The notes beneath the pieces were generated by a model, which saw only the letters and a list, made by a program, of their open reading frames with translations, was not told the DNA's origin and did no database searches. A DNA stretch of 64,000 nt, taken from assembly GCF_034424155.1 (NCBI RefSeq), contig NZ_CP139992.1, forward strand, positions 1,318,012-1,382,011, in the 5' to 3' direction. The translations under genes and the position numbers were made by a program. Each line of letters starts with the position of its first letter. Position 1 is the first letter of the stretch. This DNA is from Hafnia alvei. Its GTDB lineage: Bacteria; Pseudomonadota; Gammaproteobacteria; Enterobacterales; Enterobacteriaceae. Below, one piece after another: positions 39,537 to 50,329 of the stretch.

Positions 39537-42344
39537 ATGCAGAACGGCGCAATGAAGGCCTGGCTGGATTCCTCCTATCTGGCGGGCGCAAACCAGTCCT
39601 ACATAGAGCAGCTCTATGAAGACTATCTCACCGATCCTGACTCGGTGGATCTGAGCTGGAAGGAAATTTTCCAACAGTTGCCGACGATCGGCCTGAAATC
39701 GGAACAATTCCACTCTCAAACACGAGACTACTTCCGCCGTCTGGCGAAAGACCCGTCCCGGTTTAATCTCTCTCTAAACGACCCTGATACGGATGCTAAG
39801 CAGGTCAAGGTGTTGCAGATGATCAACGCCTTCCGTTTTCGCGGTCATCAGCAAGCCAATCTGGATCCATTAGGTTTGTGGAAGCAGGATGCGGTGCCCG
39901 ATCTGGAACCGTCCTACCACAACCTGACCGAAGAAGATTTTGATCAGACGTTCAACGTTGGTTCTTTTGCCATCGGCAAAGAGACAATGAAGCTGTCCGA
40001 TCTGTATCAGGCGCTTAAGCAGACTTATTGTGGTTCCATCGGTGCAGAATATATGCACATCACCAACACGGAAGAAAAACGTTGGATTCAGCAACGTTTG
40101 GAATCTGTTGTCGGTCAGCCTTCCTTTACTCAAGAAGAAAAACAGCGTTTCCTGCGTGAGTTAACCGCAGCGGAAGGGCTGGAGCGCTATCTGGGAGCAA
40201 AATTCCCTGGCGCGAAACGCTTCTCACTGGAAGGCGGCGACGCGTTGGTGCCTATGCTCAAAGAGCTGATCCGCCATGCGGGTAAAAACGGTACGCGTGA
40301 AGCCGTTCTCGGGATGGCGCACCGTGGCCGCCTGAACGTGCTGATTAACGTGTTGGGTAAAAAACCGCAGGATCTGTTCGACGAATTTGCCGGTAAACAT
40401 AAAGAACACCTCGGTGCCGGTGACGTTAAGTACCATATGGGCTTCTCGTCTGACGTTGAAACCGAAGGCGGTTTGGTGCATCTGGCGTTGGCGTTTAACC
40501 CGTCGCATCTGGAAATTGTGAGCCCTGTGGTCATGGGGTCGGTACGTGCCCGTCGCGATCGTCTGGACGAAGCGCGTAGCAACATGGTTCTGCCAATCAC
40601 CATTCACGGTGATGCGGCAATCGCAGGCCAAGGCATTGTGCAGGAAACGCTGAACATGTCTCAGGCGCGTGGTTACGAAGTGGGCGGTACTGTTCGCATC
40701 GTTATCAACAACCAAATCGGGTTTACCACCTCTAATCCGAAAGACGCGCGTTCAACTCAGTACTGTACTGACATCGCGAAAATGGTTCAGGCGCCGATCT
40801 TCCACGTTAACGCGGATGATCCTGAAGCCGTTGCCTTTGTAACGCGTTTGGCCCTCGATTTCCGTAACACCTTTAAACGTGATGTGATGATCGATCTGGT
40901 GTGCTACCGCCGCCATGGTCATAACGAAGCTGATGAGCCAAGTGCAACCCAGCCGGTTATGTACCAGAAAATCAAAAAACATCCGACCCCGCGTAAAATT
41001 TACGCTGATAAGCTGACCGAGCAGAGCGTTGCCTCTCTCGAAGATGCCACGGAAATGGTTAACCTGTATCGTGACGCGTTGGATCGCGGCGAGTGTGTGG
41101 TGGACGAGTGGCGTCCGATGAACATGCATACCTTCACATGGTCTCCTTACCTGAACCATGAGTGGGATGAAGTTTATCCAAGCACCGTTGAGCTAAAACG
41201 CTTGCAGGATTTGGCTCGTCGTATCAGCCGTGCACCAGAATCGGTTGAAATGCAGTCGCGTGTGGCCAAAATTTATGGCGACCGTGCCGAGATGGCTGAA
41301 GGTAACAAACTGTTTGACTGGGGCGCGGCTGAAAACTTGGCCTACGCCACCTTAGTGGATGAAGGTGTTCCAGTACGTATTTCTGGCGAAGACTGCGGGC
41401 GTGGTACGTTCTTCCACCGCCATTCAGTGATTCATAACCAGAAAGATGGCTCCGTGTATATTCCGCTAGAAAACGTGCATAACGGCCAAGGTGATTTCAA
41501 AGTTTGGGACTCCGTGCTGTCTGAGGCCGCTGTTTTAGCCTTTGAATATGGTTACGCCACCGCAGAACCTCGCACGCTGACCATCTGGGAAGCGCAGTTT
41601 GGTGACTTTGCCAACGGTGCGCAGGTGGTGATTGACCAGTTCATCAGCTCCGGCGAGCAGAAATGGGGTCGTCTGTGTGGTTTAGTGATGCTGTTGCCAC
41701 ATGGCTATGAAGGCCAAGGCCCTGAGCACTCCTCTGCACGTTTAGAACGCTATCTGCAACTGTGCGCTGACCAGAATATGCAGGTTTGTATTCCGTCTAC
41801 GCCGGCTCAGGTTTATCACATGCTACGTCGTCAGGCGCTACGCGGAATGCGTCGCCCTTTGATTGTGATGTCGCCTAAATCCTTGCTGCGCCATCCGTTA
41901 GCGGTATCTTCTCTGGAAGAGCTAGCAAATGGCAGCTTCCAGCCGGTGATTGGCGAGATTGATGAAATCGATCCAAAAGATGTTAAGCGTGTGGTGATGT
42001 GTTCCGGTAAGGTTTACTACGACCTGTTGGAACAACGTCGCAAAAACGAACAGAAAGACGTGGCGATTGTGCGTATCGAACAGCTGTATCCATTCCCTCA
42101 CCAGGCGATTCAGGATGCATTTGCCCCTTATGCCCACGTACACGATTTTGTCTGGTGTCAGGAAGAACCACTGAACCAAGGTGCTTGGTACTGTAGCCAG
42201 CATAACTTCCGTGAAGTGATTCCTTTTGGAGCATCGTTGCGTTATGCGGGGCGTGCGGCATCGGCTTCGCCGGCTGTGGGTTATATGTCGGTTCACCAGA
42301 AACAGCAGCAAGATCTGGTTAACGACGCGCTGAACGTGGAATAA
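39537..42344 (+). CDS. sucA: 2-oxoglutarate dehydrogenase E1 component
   Basis: 935-residue thiamine-diphosphate decarboxylase (E. coli 933) of the 2-oxoglutarate dehydrogenase complex. The N-terminal E2-binding region (KAWLDSSYLAGANQSYIEQLYEDYLTD in parts) is followed by catalytic motifs GMAHRGRLNVLINVLGK, HGDAAIAGQG, FTTSNPKDARST, and RRHGHNEADEPSATQP, and by the C-terminal transketolase-like domain (GQGPEHSSARLERYLQL). Of two adjacent ATGs the second is chosen, with AAGGG six bases upstream and the family start MQN. Confidence 0.97.
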   Translation: MQNGAMKAWLDSSYLAGANQSYIEQLYEDYLTDPDSVDLSWKEIFQQLPTIGLKSEQFHSQTRDYFRRLAKDPSRFNLSLNDPDTDAKQVKVLQMINAFRFRGHQQANLDPLGLWKQDAVPDLEPSYHNLTEEDFDQTFNVGSFAIGKETMKLSDLYQALKQTYCGSIGAEYMHITNTEEKRWIQQRLESVVGQPSFTQEEKQRFLRELTAAEGLERYLGAKFPGAKRFSLEGGDALVPMLKELIRHAGKNGTREAVLGMAHRGRLNVLINVLGKKPQDLFDEFAGKHKEHLGAGDVKYHMGFSSDVETEGGLVHLALAFNPSHLEIVSPVVMGSVRARRDRLDEARSNMVLPITIHGDAAIAGQGIVQETLNMSQARGYEVGGTVRIVINNQIGFTTSNPKDARSTQYCTDIAKMVQAPIFHVNADDPEAVAFVTRLALDFRNTFKRDVMIDLVCYRRHGHNEADEPSATQPVMYQKIKKHPTPRKIYADKLTEQSVASLEDATEMVNLYRDALDRGECVVDEWRPMNMHTFTWSPYLNHEWDEVYPSTVELKRLQDLARRISRAPESVEMQSRVAKIYGDRAEMAEGNKLFDWGAAENLAYATLVDEGVPVRISGEDCGRGTFFHRHSVIHNQKDGSVYIPLENVHNGQGDFKVWDSVLSEAAVLAFEYGYATAEPRTLTIWEAQFGDFANGAQVVIDQFISSGEQKWGRLCGLVMLLPHGYEGQGPEHSSARLERYLQLCADQNMQVCIPSTPAQVYHMLRRQALRGMRRPLIVMSPKSLLRHPLAVSSLEELANGSFQPVIGEIDEIDPKDVKRVVMCSGKVYYDLLEQRRKNEQKDVAIVRIEQLYPFPHQAIQDAFAPYAHVHDFVWCQEEPLNQGAWYCSQHNFREVIPFGASLRYAGRAASASPAVGYMSVHQKQQQDLVNDALNVE

Positions 42345-42404
42345 GAGTCTGGGCGCATAAGCGCCCAGTTCTGCAAAAAAATTGGTTATAAAAAAGGATA
42401 TAGC

Positions 42405-43619
42405 ATGAGTAGCGTAGAAATTCTGGTCCCTGACCTACCTGAATCCGTTGCCGACGCTACGGTTGCAACGTGGCACAAAAAACCGGGCGATACCGTTGCC
42501 CGCGATGAAGTGATCGTTGAAATCGAAACCGACAAAGTTGTTCTGGAAGTGCCAGCGCCGGAAGCCGGCATTATGGATGCCATTCTGGAAGAAGAGGGTG
42601 CAACCGTACTTTCTCGCCAGCTGTTGGGCCGTTTGCGTCCGGCTGATGTTTCCGGCAAACCGACCACTGACAAAGCGCAATCGTCTGAATCAACACCGGC
42701 CTCACGCCATACGGCGGATCTGGAAGACGGTAGCAGTGATGCACAAGGCCCAGCCATTCGTCGCCTGTTAGCCGAGCATTCTCTGAATGCCGCTGACATC
42801 AAAGGCACCGGCGTGGGTGGCCGTCTGACCCGCGAAGACGTTGACAAACATTTAGCTTCAGCACCTAAAGCCGCCAAAGCGGCTGAGCCAGAAGTACCAG
42901 CCGCCGCTCCATTAGGCGCTCGTACTGAAAAACGCGTTCCGATGACCCGCCTGCGTAAGCGTGTGGCTGAGCGTTTGCTGGAAGCGAAAAACAGCACCGC
43001 GATGTTGACGACCTTTAACGAAGTCAACATGAAGCCAATCATGGACATGCGTAAGCAGTACGGCGAAGCGTTTGAGAAACGCCACGGTGTGCGTCTGGGC
43101 TTTATGTCTTTCTACATCAAAGCGGTGTTGGAAGCGCTGAAGCGTTATCCAGAAGTGAACGCCTCTATTGATGGCGAAGATGTGGTTTATCACAACTACT
43201 TCGACGTCAGCATTGCGGTGTCCACGCCACGCGGCTTGGTAACGCCAGTGCTGCGCAACGTTGATACGTTGGGTATGGCTGACATTGAGAAAAATATTAA
43301 AGAACTCGCGGTGAAAGGTCGTGATGGCAAACTGAAAGTTGAAGAACTGACCGGCGGTAACTTCACCATTACCAACGGCGGCGTATTTGGCTCACTGATG
43401 TCTACTCCGATCATCAACCCACCGCAGAGCGCGATTCTGGGCATGCACGCGATCAAAGATCGTCCGATGGCGGTGAATGGTCAGGTTGTGATCCTGCCAA
43501 TGATGTATCTGGCTCTGTCTTACGATCATCGCCTGATCGATGGACGCGAATCCGTAGGCTTCTTGGTTACGGTGAAAGAGATGCTGGAAGATCCGGCCCG
43601 TCTGCTGCTGGACGTATAA
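42405..43619 (+). CDS. sucB: dihydrolipoyl succinyltransferase E2
   Basis: 404-residue E2 core (E. coli 405). The lipoyl domain has its lipoyl-lysine in [11 protein letters not shown] (about Lys44), the peripheral subunit-binding domain is [20 protein letters not shown], and the catalytic domain has [15 protein letters not shown] with the active-site His. One lipoyl domain only, as usual for SucB. It follows sucA by 60 bases. Confidence 0.97.
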   Translation: MSSVEILVPDLPESVADATVATWHKKPGDTVARDEVIVEIETDKVVLEVPAPEAGIMDAILEEEGATVLSRQLLGRLRPADVSGKPTTDKAQSSESTPASRHTADLEDGSSDAQGPAIRRLLAEHSLNAADIKGTGVGGRLTREDVDKHLASAPKAAKAAEPEVPAAAPLGARTEKRVPMTRLRKRVAERLLEAKNSTAMLTTFNEVNMKPIMDMRKQYGEAFEKRHGVRLGFMSFYIKAVLEALKRYPEVNASIDGEDVVYHNYFDVSIAVSTPRGLVTPVLRNVDTLGMADIEKNIKELAVKGRDGKLKVEELTGGNFTITNGGVFGSLMSTPIINPPQSAILGMHAIKDRPMAVNGQVVILPMMYLALSYDHRLIDGRESVGFLVTVKEMLEDPARLLLDV

Positions 43620-43749
43620 GCCAAGTCTCCTCCCCGTGCTCCTTTCAGGTGTGCGGGGGATGGAGAACCCCTACTGAAGTAAAGACGCTATGCACTGATT
43701 CGCTAACAGCGGGTCATATCCACAAATATAATTAAATGGATAGAACATC

Positions 43750-44916
43750 ATGAATCTACACGAATATCAGGCCAAACAACTGTTTGCTCGGTATGGTCTA
43801 CCGGCACCGGTCGGTTATGCCTGCACCACACCTCGCGAAGCAGAAGAAGCAGCATCCAAAATCGGTTCCGGCCCGTGGGTGGTGAAATGTCAGGTTCACG
43901 CTGGTGGCCGCGGTAAAGCGGGCGGCGTTAAGCTGGTTAAATCTAAAGAAGAGATCCGTGCTTTTGCTGAGAACTGGTTAGGTAAGCGTTTAGTGACTTA
44001 CCAGACAGATGCGCTGGGTCAGCCGGTTCACCAGATTCTGGTGGAAGGCGCAACGGATATTGATAAAGAGCTGTATCTGGGCGCGGTTGTCGATCGTGGC
44101 ACACGTCGCGTGGTGTTCATGGCATCCACCGAAGGTGGCGTGGAAATTGAGAAAGTGGCTGATGAAACGCCACACTTGATCCATAAAACTGCACTTGATC
44201 CACTGACTGGCCCACAGCCTTATCAGGGGCGTGAGCTGGCATTCAAACTGGGTTTGACGGGCAAACAAGTCGGTCAATTCACCAAAATCTTTATGGGCCT
44301 GGCGACGCTGTTCCTTGAGCGCGATCTGGCTTTAGTTGAGATTAACCCGCTGGTTATCACCAAGCAGGGCGATCTGATTTGTTTAGACGGCAAACTGAGC
44401 GCTGACGGCAATGCGCTGTTCCGCCAAGCTGAACTGCGTGAAATGCGCGATCCTTCTCAGGAAGATGCGCGTGAATCTCAGGCTGCACAGTGGGAACTGA
44501 ACTACGTTGCGCTAGACGGCAACATCGGTTGCATGGTGAACGGTGCTGGCTTAGCGATGGGTACCATGGACATCGTTAAATTGCACGGCGGCGAACCCGC
44601 TAACTTCTTAGACGTTGGCGGCGGTGCAACCAAAGAGCGTGTGACTGAAGCGTTTAAAATTATTCTCTCCGATGAGAAAGTGAAAGCGGTGCTGGTTAAT
44701 ATCTTCGGCGGCATTGTGCGCTGTGACCTGATCGCTGATGGGATTATCGGTGCGGTAGCTGAAGTGGGCGTTAACGTACCGGTTGTGGTGCGTTTAGAAG
44801 GTAACAACGCTGAGCTGGGTGCGAAAAAACTGGCTGACAGCGGTCTGAATATTATTGCAGCGAAAAGCTTAACGGATGCTGCGCAGCAGGTTGTTGCTGC
44901 CGTGGAGGGGAAATAA
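43750..44916 (+). CDS. sucC: succinyl-CoA synthetase beta subunit
   Basis: 388-residue ATP-grasp subunit, the same length as E. coli SucC. Motifs are [56 protein letters not shown], and [18 protein letters not shown]. Its TAA overlaps the sucD ATG by one base. The 130 bases after sucB contain an imperfect GC hairpin (about 43630-43665), possibly a processing or attenuation site. Confidence 0.97.
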   Translation: MNLHEYQAKQLFARYGLPAPVGYACTTPREAEEAASKIGSGPWVVKCQVHAGGRGKAGGVKLVKSKEEIRAFAENWLGKRLVTYQTDALGQPVHQILVEGATDIDKELYLGAVVDRGTRRVVFMASTEGGVEIEKVADETPHLIHKTALDPLTGPQPYQGRELAFKLGLTGKQVGQFTKIFMGLATLFLERDLALVEINPLVITKQGDLICLDGKLSADGNALFRQAELREMRDPSQEDARESQAAQWELNYVALDGNIGCMVNGAGLAMGTMDIVKLHGGEPANFLDVGGGATKERVTEAFKIILSDEKVKAVLVNIFGGIVRCDLIADGIIGAVAEVGVNVPVVVRLEGNNAELGAKKLADSGLNIIAAKSLTDAAQQVVAAVEGK

Positions 44917-45785
44917 TGTCCATTTTAATTAATAAAGATACCAAAGTGATCTGCCAAGGTTTTACCGGCAGTCAGGGCACCTTCCATTCTGAACAGGCTC
45001 TAGCCTACGGTACTAAATTAGTTGGCGGTGTTACGCCAGGTAAAGGCGGCACCGAACATCTGGGTCTGCCAGTATTTAATACCGTGCGTGAAGCAGTTGA
45101 AACGACAGGTGCAACGGCGTCGGTTATCTATGTCCCTGCGCCTTTCTGCAAAGATTCCATTCTGGAAGCGATTGATGCAGGTATTAAGCTGATCATCTGT
45201 ATCACTGAAGGCATCCCGACTCTGGATATGCTGGTGGTGAAAGCGAAGCTGGAACAGAGCGATGCTCGCATGATCGGTCCAAACTGCCCAGGCGTTATCA
45301 CTCCGGGTGAATGTAAGATCGGTATTATGCCTGGTCACATCCATCTGCCGGGTAAAGTGGGTATCGTGTCTCGTTCTGGTACCTTGACCTATGAAGCCGT
45401 TAAGCAAACGACAGATATCGGTTTTGGCCAGTCTAGCTGTGTCGGTATCGGCGGCGATCCCATCCCAGGCTCTAACTTCATCGATATCCTGAAACTGTTC
45501 CAGGAAGATCCGCAGACTGAAGTGATTGTGATGATTGGTGAAATCGGCGGTAACGCTGAAGAAGACGCTGCTGCATACATTAAAGAGCATGTGACTAAGC
45601 CTGTAGTCGGCTATATCGCGGGTGTTACTGCGCCTAAAGGTAAACGTATGGGCCACGCAGGCGCCATTATTGCTGGTGGGAAAGGTACTGCGGACGAAAA
45701 ATTTGCAGCGTTGGAAGCAGCAGGGGTGAAAACCGTACGCAGCTTGGCCGAAATTGGCAACGCCGTGAAAACAGTATTGCGTTAA
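44916..45785 (+). CDS. sucD: succinyl-CoA synthetase alpha subunit
   Basis: 289-residue subunit (E. coli 289). CoA-binding Rossmann segment ([20 protein letters not shown]), [20 protein letters not shown], and the phosphohistidine in [20 protein letters not shown]. Translationally coupled to sucC through ATG/TAA overlap. It ends the sdh-suc operon. Confidence 0.97.
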   Translation: MSILINKDTKVICQGFTGSQGTFHSEQALAYGTKLVGGVTPGKGGTEHLGLPVFNTVREAVETTGATASVIYVPAPFCKDSILEAIDAGIKLIICITEGIPTLDMLVVKAKLEQSDARMIGPNCPGVITPGECKIGIMPGHIHLPGKVGIVSRSGTLTYEAVKQTTDIGFGQSSCVGIGGDPIPGSNFIDILKLFQEDPQTEVIVMIGEIGGNAEEDAAAYIKEHVTKPVVGYIAGVTAPKGKRMGHAGAIIAGGKGTADEKFAALEAAGVKTVRSLAEIGNAVKTVLR

Positions 45786-45873
45786 GTCTTGTTCAAACAT
45801 CACGTTTGAACGCTGTTTGTTGAAAGAAACAGAAAAGTTTCGACATGTTGGGTCACTTCGGTGGCCCTTTTTT
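45786..45873 (+). ncRNA. sucD 3' UTR, candidate SdhX-like sRNA with terminator
   Basis: Downstream of sucD are hairpins GTTCAAAC-ATCAC-GTTTGAAC (45791-45811) and CTGTTT/AAACAG (45813-45832), then GGGTCAC-TTCG-GTGGCCC followed by TTTTTT (45850-45873), a clear terminator. In E. coli and Salmonella the sRNA SdhX is released from this same 3' UTR. The location and architecture fit; I cannot confirm the seed sequence from memory. Confidence 0.5.
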
Positions 45874-46642
45874 ATACCCTGAGCAACAACATTCCGTATC
45901 GCGGTTAAATGACCACTGCAATTCCTTCGCCACACAGAGAAAAATGGCGATATTTTATGCTCCATCAACTCTGCGCTATTGCTTCTTTCGCCATTAACTT
46001 CTTACCTGTTTGCGTAACGTTTCCACTTTGCTTACTGACGATTTGTCACGTTGCTTTATTACTCTGTTATTGAAAATAGCGCGTAATGAAAATAAAAAAT
46101 CACGGAAAAGAAACAGGATGCCGAATAAATAACAATCAATTAACAATAAGTAACCATGAATACGTTTATGATACTTTTGCTTAACATAGATCAATGAAAT
46201 TCCTATAAAAAAATGCCAGAAATAGTGCCTTAAACAGTGGGTTTTGCTAATCTTGTTGCAGATCAATTTTGGGTAATTATAACCATTTGCCTAAAACGTG
46301 ACCTAAATACACAAATCTAATTCCTAACATGAAAATACCTATTTATTGTGTGGGAATGGCGGGGTACTATTTACTCGTCTGTAATACTGAGTCGTTTTTA
46401 TTGTTATATTTGTTATCTTCCTTCGGTTTTTCGTTGCAAACGTTTTCTGAACTATGCTGATGGAGAGGTTTTACCTCAACACCCGTTGCTAAGATTTGGA
46501 AAGCGTAGGCTGCCGAGAATTGGGGGAGGTTCCAATTTGTTGTTGAAGGGCATTCACTGCTGGTAGTTATGTGACTTCCGTACTCGAACGGGAGCCGTGT
46601 TGCCGCAAGTCGGAGTCTTCCTGCGAGGAGCAAGGAGTCAAG
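45874..46642 (+). promoter_or_regulatory. cydA upstream region with FNR- and ArcA-like sites
   Basis: About 770 AT-rich bases with no convincing gene. TTGTT-GCAG-ATCAA (46253-46266) matches the FNR consensus at 9 of 10 positions and TTAAC-ATAG-ATCAA (46181-46194) at 7 of 10. TGTTAATTGA on the minus strand (46136-46145) resembles an ArcA box. E. coli cydAB is controlled by ArcA and FNR from a similarly long upstream region. A 90-codon minus-strand ORF here is rejected. Confidence 0.5.
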
Positions 46643-48205
46643 ATGTTGGATATTGTCGAACTGTCACGGTTACAGTTTGCCTTAACGGCGATGTACCACT
46701 TCCTGTTTGTGCCACTAACGCTGGGTATGGCGTTCTTGTTGGCCATCATGGAAACGGTATACGTTCTTACGGGCAAACAAGTTTATAAAGATATGACTAA
46801 GTTCTGGGGCAAGTTGTTTGGTATCAACTTTGCGCTTGGGGTTGCCACGGGTTTAACCATGGAATTCCAGTTCGGGACTAACTGGTCATACTATTCCCAC
46901 TACGTTGGAGACATCTTTGGTGCGCCGTTGGCCATTGAAGGGTTGATGGCGTTCTTCCTTGAATCTACCTTTGTTGGTCTGTTCTTCTTTGGCTGGGATC
47001 GTCTGGGCAAAGTACAGCACTTGGCAGCCACCTGGTTAGTTGCGTTAGGTTCCAACCTGTCTGCACTGTGGATTCTGGTGGCTAACGGCTGGATGCAGAA
47101 CCCAATCGCGTCGGATTTCAACTTTGAAACCATGCGTATGGAAATGGTGAGCTTCTCTGAGCTGGTATTAAACCCAGTTGCTCAGGTGAAATTCGTTCAC
47201 ACCGTTTCTGCGGGCTACGTGACCGGTGCCATGTTCGTTCTGGGTATCAGTTCCTACTACTTGCTGAAAGGCCGTGATTTCGCCTTTGCTAAGCGTTCAT
47301 TTGCTATCGCCGCGGCGTTTGGTCTGGCTGCGTCTCTGTCTGTTATCGTTCTGGGTGATGAATCCGGTTACGAGATGGGTGACGTACAGAAAACCAAACT
47401 GGCAGCGATTGAAGCAGAGTGGGAAACCCAACCGGCTCCAGCATCGTTTACTCTGTTTGGTATCCCTAATCAGGAAACCATGACCAACGAATATGCGATT
47501 CAAATTCCTTACGCACTGGGCCTGATCGCGACGCGTTCGCTTGATCAGAAAGTGACTGGCCTGAAAGAGCTGATGGCTCAGCATCAGGTTCGTATCCGTA
47601 ATGGTATGAAAGCTTACGAGTTGCTGCAGGAACTACGTACCGGTAACACCGATCCTACCGTGCGTGATGCCTTCAACAAAACCAAGCAGGACTTGGGCTA
47701 CGGTATGCTGCTGAAGCGTTATACTGATAACCCATCTCAGGCAAGTGAAGAGCAGATTCAGGCCGCAACCAAAGATTCTATTCCTAAAGTTGCTCCGTTG
47801 TACTTTGCCTTCCGCATCATGGTGGCATGTGGCTTTGCGCTGTTGCTGATCATTGCACTGTCCTTCTGGAGCGTTGTTCGCGGTAACGTGGGTAAAAAAC
47901 GCTGGCTGCACCGTGCGGCATTGCTGGGTATTCCTTTACCTTGGATTGCCTGTGAAGCGGGCTGGTTTGTTGCTGAGTATGGTCGTCAACCATGGGCTAT
48001 CGGTGAAGTATTGCCGACCGCGGTGGCGAACTCTTCTCTAACAACGGGCGATCTGCTGTTCTCCATTATTCTGATCTGCGGTCTGTACACGCTGTTCTTA
48101 GTCGCAGAAATGTATTTGATGTTCAAATTTGCTCGCCTGGGGCCAAGCAGCCTGAAGAGCGGTCGTTATCATTTTGAACAGACGAATGCAGTAGAAGCGC
48201 GCTAA
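46643..48205 (+). CDS. cydA: cytochrome bd-I ubiquinol oxidase subunit I
   Basis: 520-residue inner-membrane subunit (E. coli 522) carrying haems b558, b595 and d. Haem ligands include His19 in [12 protein letters not shown], His in [10 protein letters not shown] (about 186), and Met in FRIMVACGF (about 391). The Q-loop lies around residues 230-330, and [13 protein letters not shown] is conserved. The start at 46643 ([11 protein letters not shown], with AAGGAG upstream) matches the family; an in-frame ATG at 46571 is not needed. Confidence 0.97.
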   Translation: MLDIVELSRLQFALTAMYHFLFVPLTLGMAFLLAIMETVYVLTGKQVYKDMTKFWGKLFGINFALGVATGLTMEFQFGTNWSYYSHYVGDIFGAPLAIEGLMAFFLESTFVGLFFFGWDRLGKVQHLAATWLVALGSNLSALWILVANGWMQNPIASDFNFETMRMEMVSFSELVLNPVAQVKFVHTVSAGYVTGAMFVLGISSYYLLKGRDFAFAKRSFAIAAAFGLAASLSVIVLGDESGYEMGDVQKTKLAAIEAEWETQPAPASFTLFGIPNQETMTNEYAIQIPYALGLIATRSLDQKVTGLKELMAQHQVRIRNGMKAYELLQELRTGNTDPTVRDAFNKTKQDLGYGMLLKRYTDNPSQASEEQIQAATKDSIPKVAPLYFAFRIMVACGFALLLIIALSFWSVVRGNVGKKRWLHRAALLGIPLPWIACEAGWFVAEYGRQPWAIGEVLPTAVANSSLTTGDLLFSIILICGLYTLFLVAEMYLMFKFARLGPSSLKSGRYHFEQTNAVEAR

Positions 48206-48219
48206 CAGGAGTCCACGCT

Positions 48220-49359
48220 ATGTTTGATTATGAAGTATTGCGGTTTGTCTGGTGGCTGCTCGTTGGTGTGCTGCTGATTGGATTCGCAGTCACCGACGGT
48301 TTTGATATGGGGGTAGGTGTGCTCTCCCGTATCATCGGTAAGACCGATACCGAACGCCGTATTATGATTAACGCGGTTGCCCCTCACTGGGAAGGTAACC
48401 AAGTTTGGCTGGTAACCGCGGGTGGTGCGCTGTTTGCTGCATGGCCAATGGTTTACGCGGCTGCATTCTCCGGCTTCTACGTTGCTATGATTTTAGTACT
48501 GGCGTCATTGTTCTTCCGTCCGGTTGGCTTTGATTACCGTTCTAAGATCGAGAGTACACGCTGGCGTAACATGTGGGACTGGGGCATCTTTATTGGTAGC
48601 TTCGTGCCTGCACTCGTCTTCGGCGTGGCATTCGGTAACTTGCTGTTGGGTGTTCCATTCCATATTGATGAATACCTGCGTCTTTACTACACAGGCAACT
48701 TCTTCCAACTGCTGAATCCGTTTGGCCTGTTGGCGGGTGTGGTAAGCTTGACGATGTTGCTGGCTCAGGGCGCAACTTATCTGCAAATGAAAACCTCGGG
48801 CGAAGTGCATTTGCGCTCTCGTACTGCGGCGCAGATTTGTTCTCTGGTCATGGCAGTCGCATTCTTGCTGGCAGGCGTTTGGCTGGTGAAAGGCATTGAT
48901 GGTTATGTGATTACTTCTGCTATCGATACTACGGCCCAGTCTAACCCACTGCGTAAAGAAGTTGCTCATCAGGCCGGTGCATGGCTGTTGAACTTCAACA
49001 AGTACCCAATCCTGTGGGCTCTGCCTGCGCTGGGTGTGGTACTGCCGTTGCTGACAACGTTGTGCTCACGCGTTGAGAAAGGTGGCTGGGCGTTCCTGTT
49101 CTCCTCTCTGACCATTGCCTGTGTGATCCTGACCGCCGGTGTGACCATGTTCCCGTTCGTGATGCCTTCTATCACCAACCCAAGCATGAGTCTGACCATG
49201 TGGGATGCGACGTCTAGCTTGCTGACTCTGCAAGTGATGACCGTGGTTGCGATTATTTTTGTTCCAATTGTGCTGCTGTACACCATCTGGTGTTACTACA
49301 AAATGTTCGGCCGTTTGGACAAAAAATATATCGAAGAAAACACGCACTCACTTTATTAA
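48220..49359 (+). CDS. cydB: cytochrome bd-I ubiquinol oxidase subunit II
   Basis: 379-residue inner-membrane subunit, the same length as E. coli CydB. It begins MFDYEVLRFVWWLLVGVLL with GFAVTDGFDMGVG, and shows NAVAPHWEGNQVWLVTAGGA. About nine hydrophobic segments. It follows cydA by 14 bases with AGGAG upstream and is followed by cydX. Confidence 0.97.
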   Translation: MFDYEVLRFVWWLLVGVLLIGFAVTDGFDMGVGVLSRIIGKTDTERRIMINAVAPHWEGNQVWLVTAGGALFAAWPMVYAAAFSGFYVAMILVLASLFFRPVGFDYRSKIESTRWRNMWDWGIFIGSFVPALVFGVAFGNLLLGVPFHIDEYLRLYYTGNFFQLLNPFGLLAGVVSLTMLLAQGATYLQMKTSGEVHLRSRTAAQICSLVMAVAFLLAGVWLVKGIDGYVITSAIDTTAQSNPLRKEVAHQAGAWLLNFNKYPILWALPALGVVLPLLTTLCSRVEKGGWAFLFSSLTIACVILTAGVTMFPFVMPSITNPSMSLTMWDATSSLLTLQVMTVVAIIFVPIVLLYTIWCYYKMFGRLDKKYIEENTHSLY

Positions 49360-49371
49360 GGAGCGATAACC

Positions 49372-49485
49372 ATGTGGTATTTTGCCTGGATTTTAGGAAC
49401 GCTTCTGGCTTGTTTCTTCGCTATCATTACAGCGATGGCGATTGAAAACAGCGAAGCCAAGGCAACGGCGAAAGACGCCGAGTAA
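49372..49485 (+). CDS. cydX: cytochrome bd-I accessory subunit CydX
   Basis: 37-residue single-span membrane peptide beginning MWYFAWILGTLLACFFAI, the same length as E. coli CydX (YbgT). AAGGAG lies upstream. It is needed for assembly and stability of the bd-I oxidase. Its TAA overlaps the ybgE ATG by one base. Confidence 0.95.
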   Translation: MWYFAWILGTLLACFFAIITAMAIENSEAKATAKDAE

Positions 49486-49778
49486 TGGCTAACTTATCTG
49501 ATAAGCTCTATCAGATCATGGACAAGGGCCCGTTACGGGCCCTTTCACTGGTTCTGGCATTAGTGGTGGCGTTTTGTGTTTTTTGGGACCCATCGCGTTT
49601 TGCCGCCAAGACCAGTGAGCTTGAGATTTGGCAAGGGCTATTAATTATGTGGGCGGTTTGCGCCGGTGTGATACATGGCGTAGGTTTTCGTCCTTACCGC
49701 AGTCTGTGGAAAGCCGTGTTCTCTCCATTGCCTGCCGTGATTATTCTGCTGGCCGGTTTGTTACACTTCTTCAGTTAA
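49485..49778 (+). CDS. ybgE: cyd operon protein YbgE
   Basis: 97-residue small inner-membrane protein with three hydrophobic segments, the same length as E. coli YbgE. The conserved block is FWDPSRFAAKTSELEIW followed by GLLIMWAVCAGVIHGVGFRP. Translationally coupled to cydX. The function is not established. Confidence 0.93.
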   Translation: MANLSDKLYQIMDKGPLRALSLVLALVVAFCVFWDPSRFAAKTSELEIWQGLLIMWAVCAGVIHGVGFRPYRSLWKAVFSPLPAVIILLAGLLHFFS

Positions 49779-49803
49779 CGTCAAGAACGGTTAGTAATTC
49801 TTC

Positions 49804-49842
49804 AAAATAATTATGGGTCCATGATTGATCCATAATTATTTT
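49804..49842 (+). terminator. cyd operon terminator-like inverted repeat
   Basis: Perfect 13-bp arms AAAATAATTATGG and CCATAATTATTTT around a 13-base loop. It is AT-rich but ends in TTTT and lies between ybgE and ybgC. Confidence 0.7.
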
Positions 49843-49924
49843 CGTTCTCATCTACCTCCCCCATTCCCAACCCGTTTTCAAGTGAGTATAGTAACCGCGT
49901 TAATTTGCATTTCTGAGATGTAGA

Positions 49925-50329
49925 GTGAGTATTATGATCTTCCGATGGCCGGTACGTGTATATTACGAAGACACGGACGCCGGGGGCGTGGTTTATCACG
50001 CACGATACGTCGCTTTTTATGAAAGAGCGCGCACAGAGATGCTGCGCCAACATAATTTCAGTCAGCAACAATTGCTGAGTGAGCATGTCGCTTTTGCTGT
50101 CCGTCGCATGACGGTAGAGTATCTGTCACCTGCACGTCTGGATGACATGCTGGAGGTAGAGACTGAGATTACCGCCATACGAGGGGCTTCTCTCACGTTT
50201 GCCCAACGTATCATCAATTCGCAAGGCAAAATTTTAAGCCAAGCTGATGTGTTGGTTGCATGCATCGATCAAAACCAAATGAAGCCTATTGCGCTTCCCA
50301 AGTCTATTGTCGCGGAGTTTAAGCAGTGA
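49925..50329 (+). CDS. ybgC: acyl-CoA thioesterase YbgC
   Basis: 134-residue hot-dog-fold thioesterase, the same length as E. coli YbgC, first gene of the Tol-Pal operon. The active-site motif is [27 protein letters not shown] in two parts, with the catalytic Asp in EDTDAGG. It starts at GTG; an ATG three codons on is an alternative. Its TGA overlaps the tolQ GTG start. Confidence 0.94.
   Translation: MSIMIFRWPVRVYYEDTDAGGVVYHARYVAFYERARTEMLRQHNFSQQQLLSEHVAFAVRRMTVEYLSPARLDDMLEVETEITAIRGASLTFAQRIINSQGKILSQADVLVACIDQNQMKPIALPKSIVAEFKQ

Noticed and set aside
45994-46266. 90-codon minus-strand ORF upstream of cydA
   Set aside because: It is rich in Phe, Ile, Lys and Arg as expected of AT-rich chance ORFs, has no ribosome site or recognisable motif, and overlaps the likely FNR/ArcA sites of cydA.
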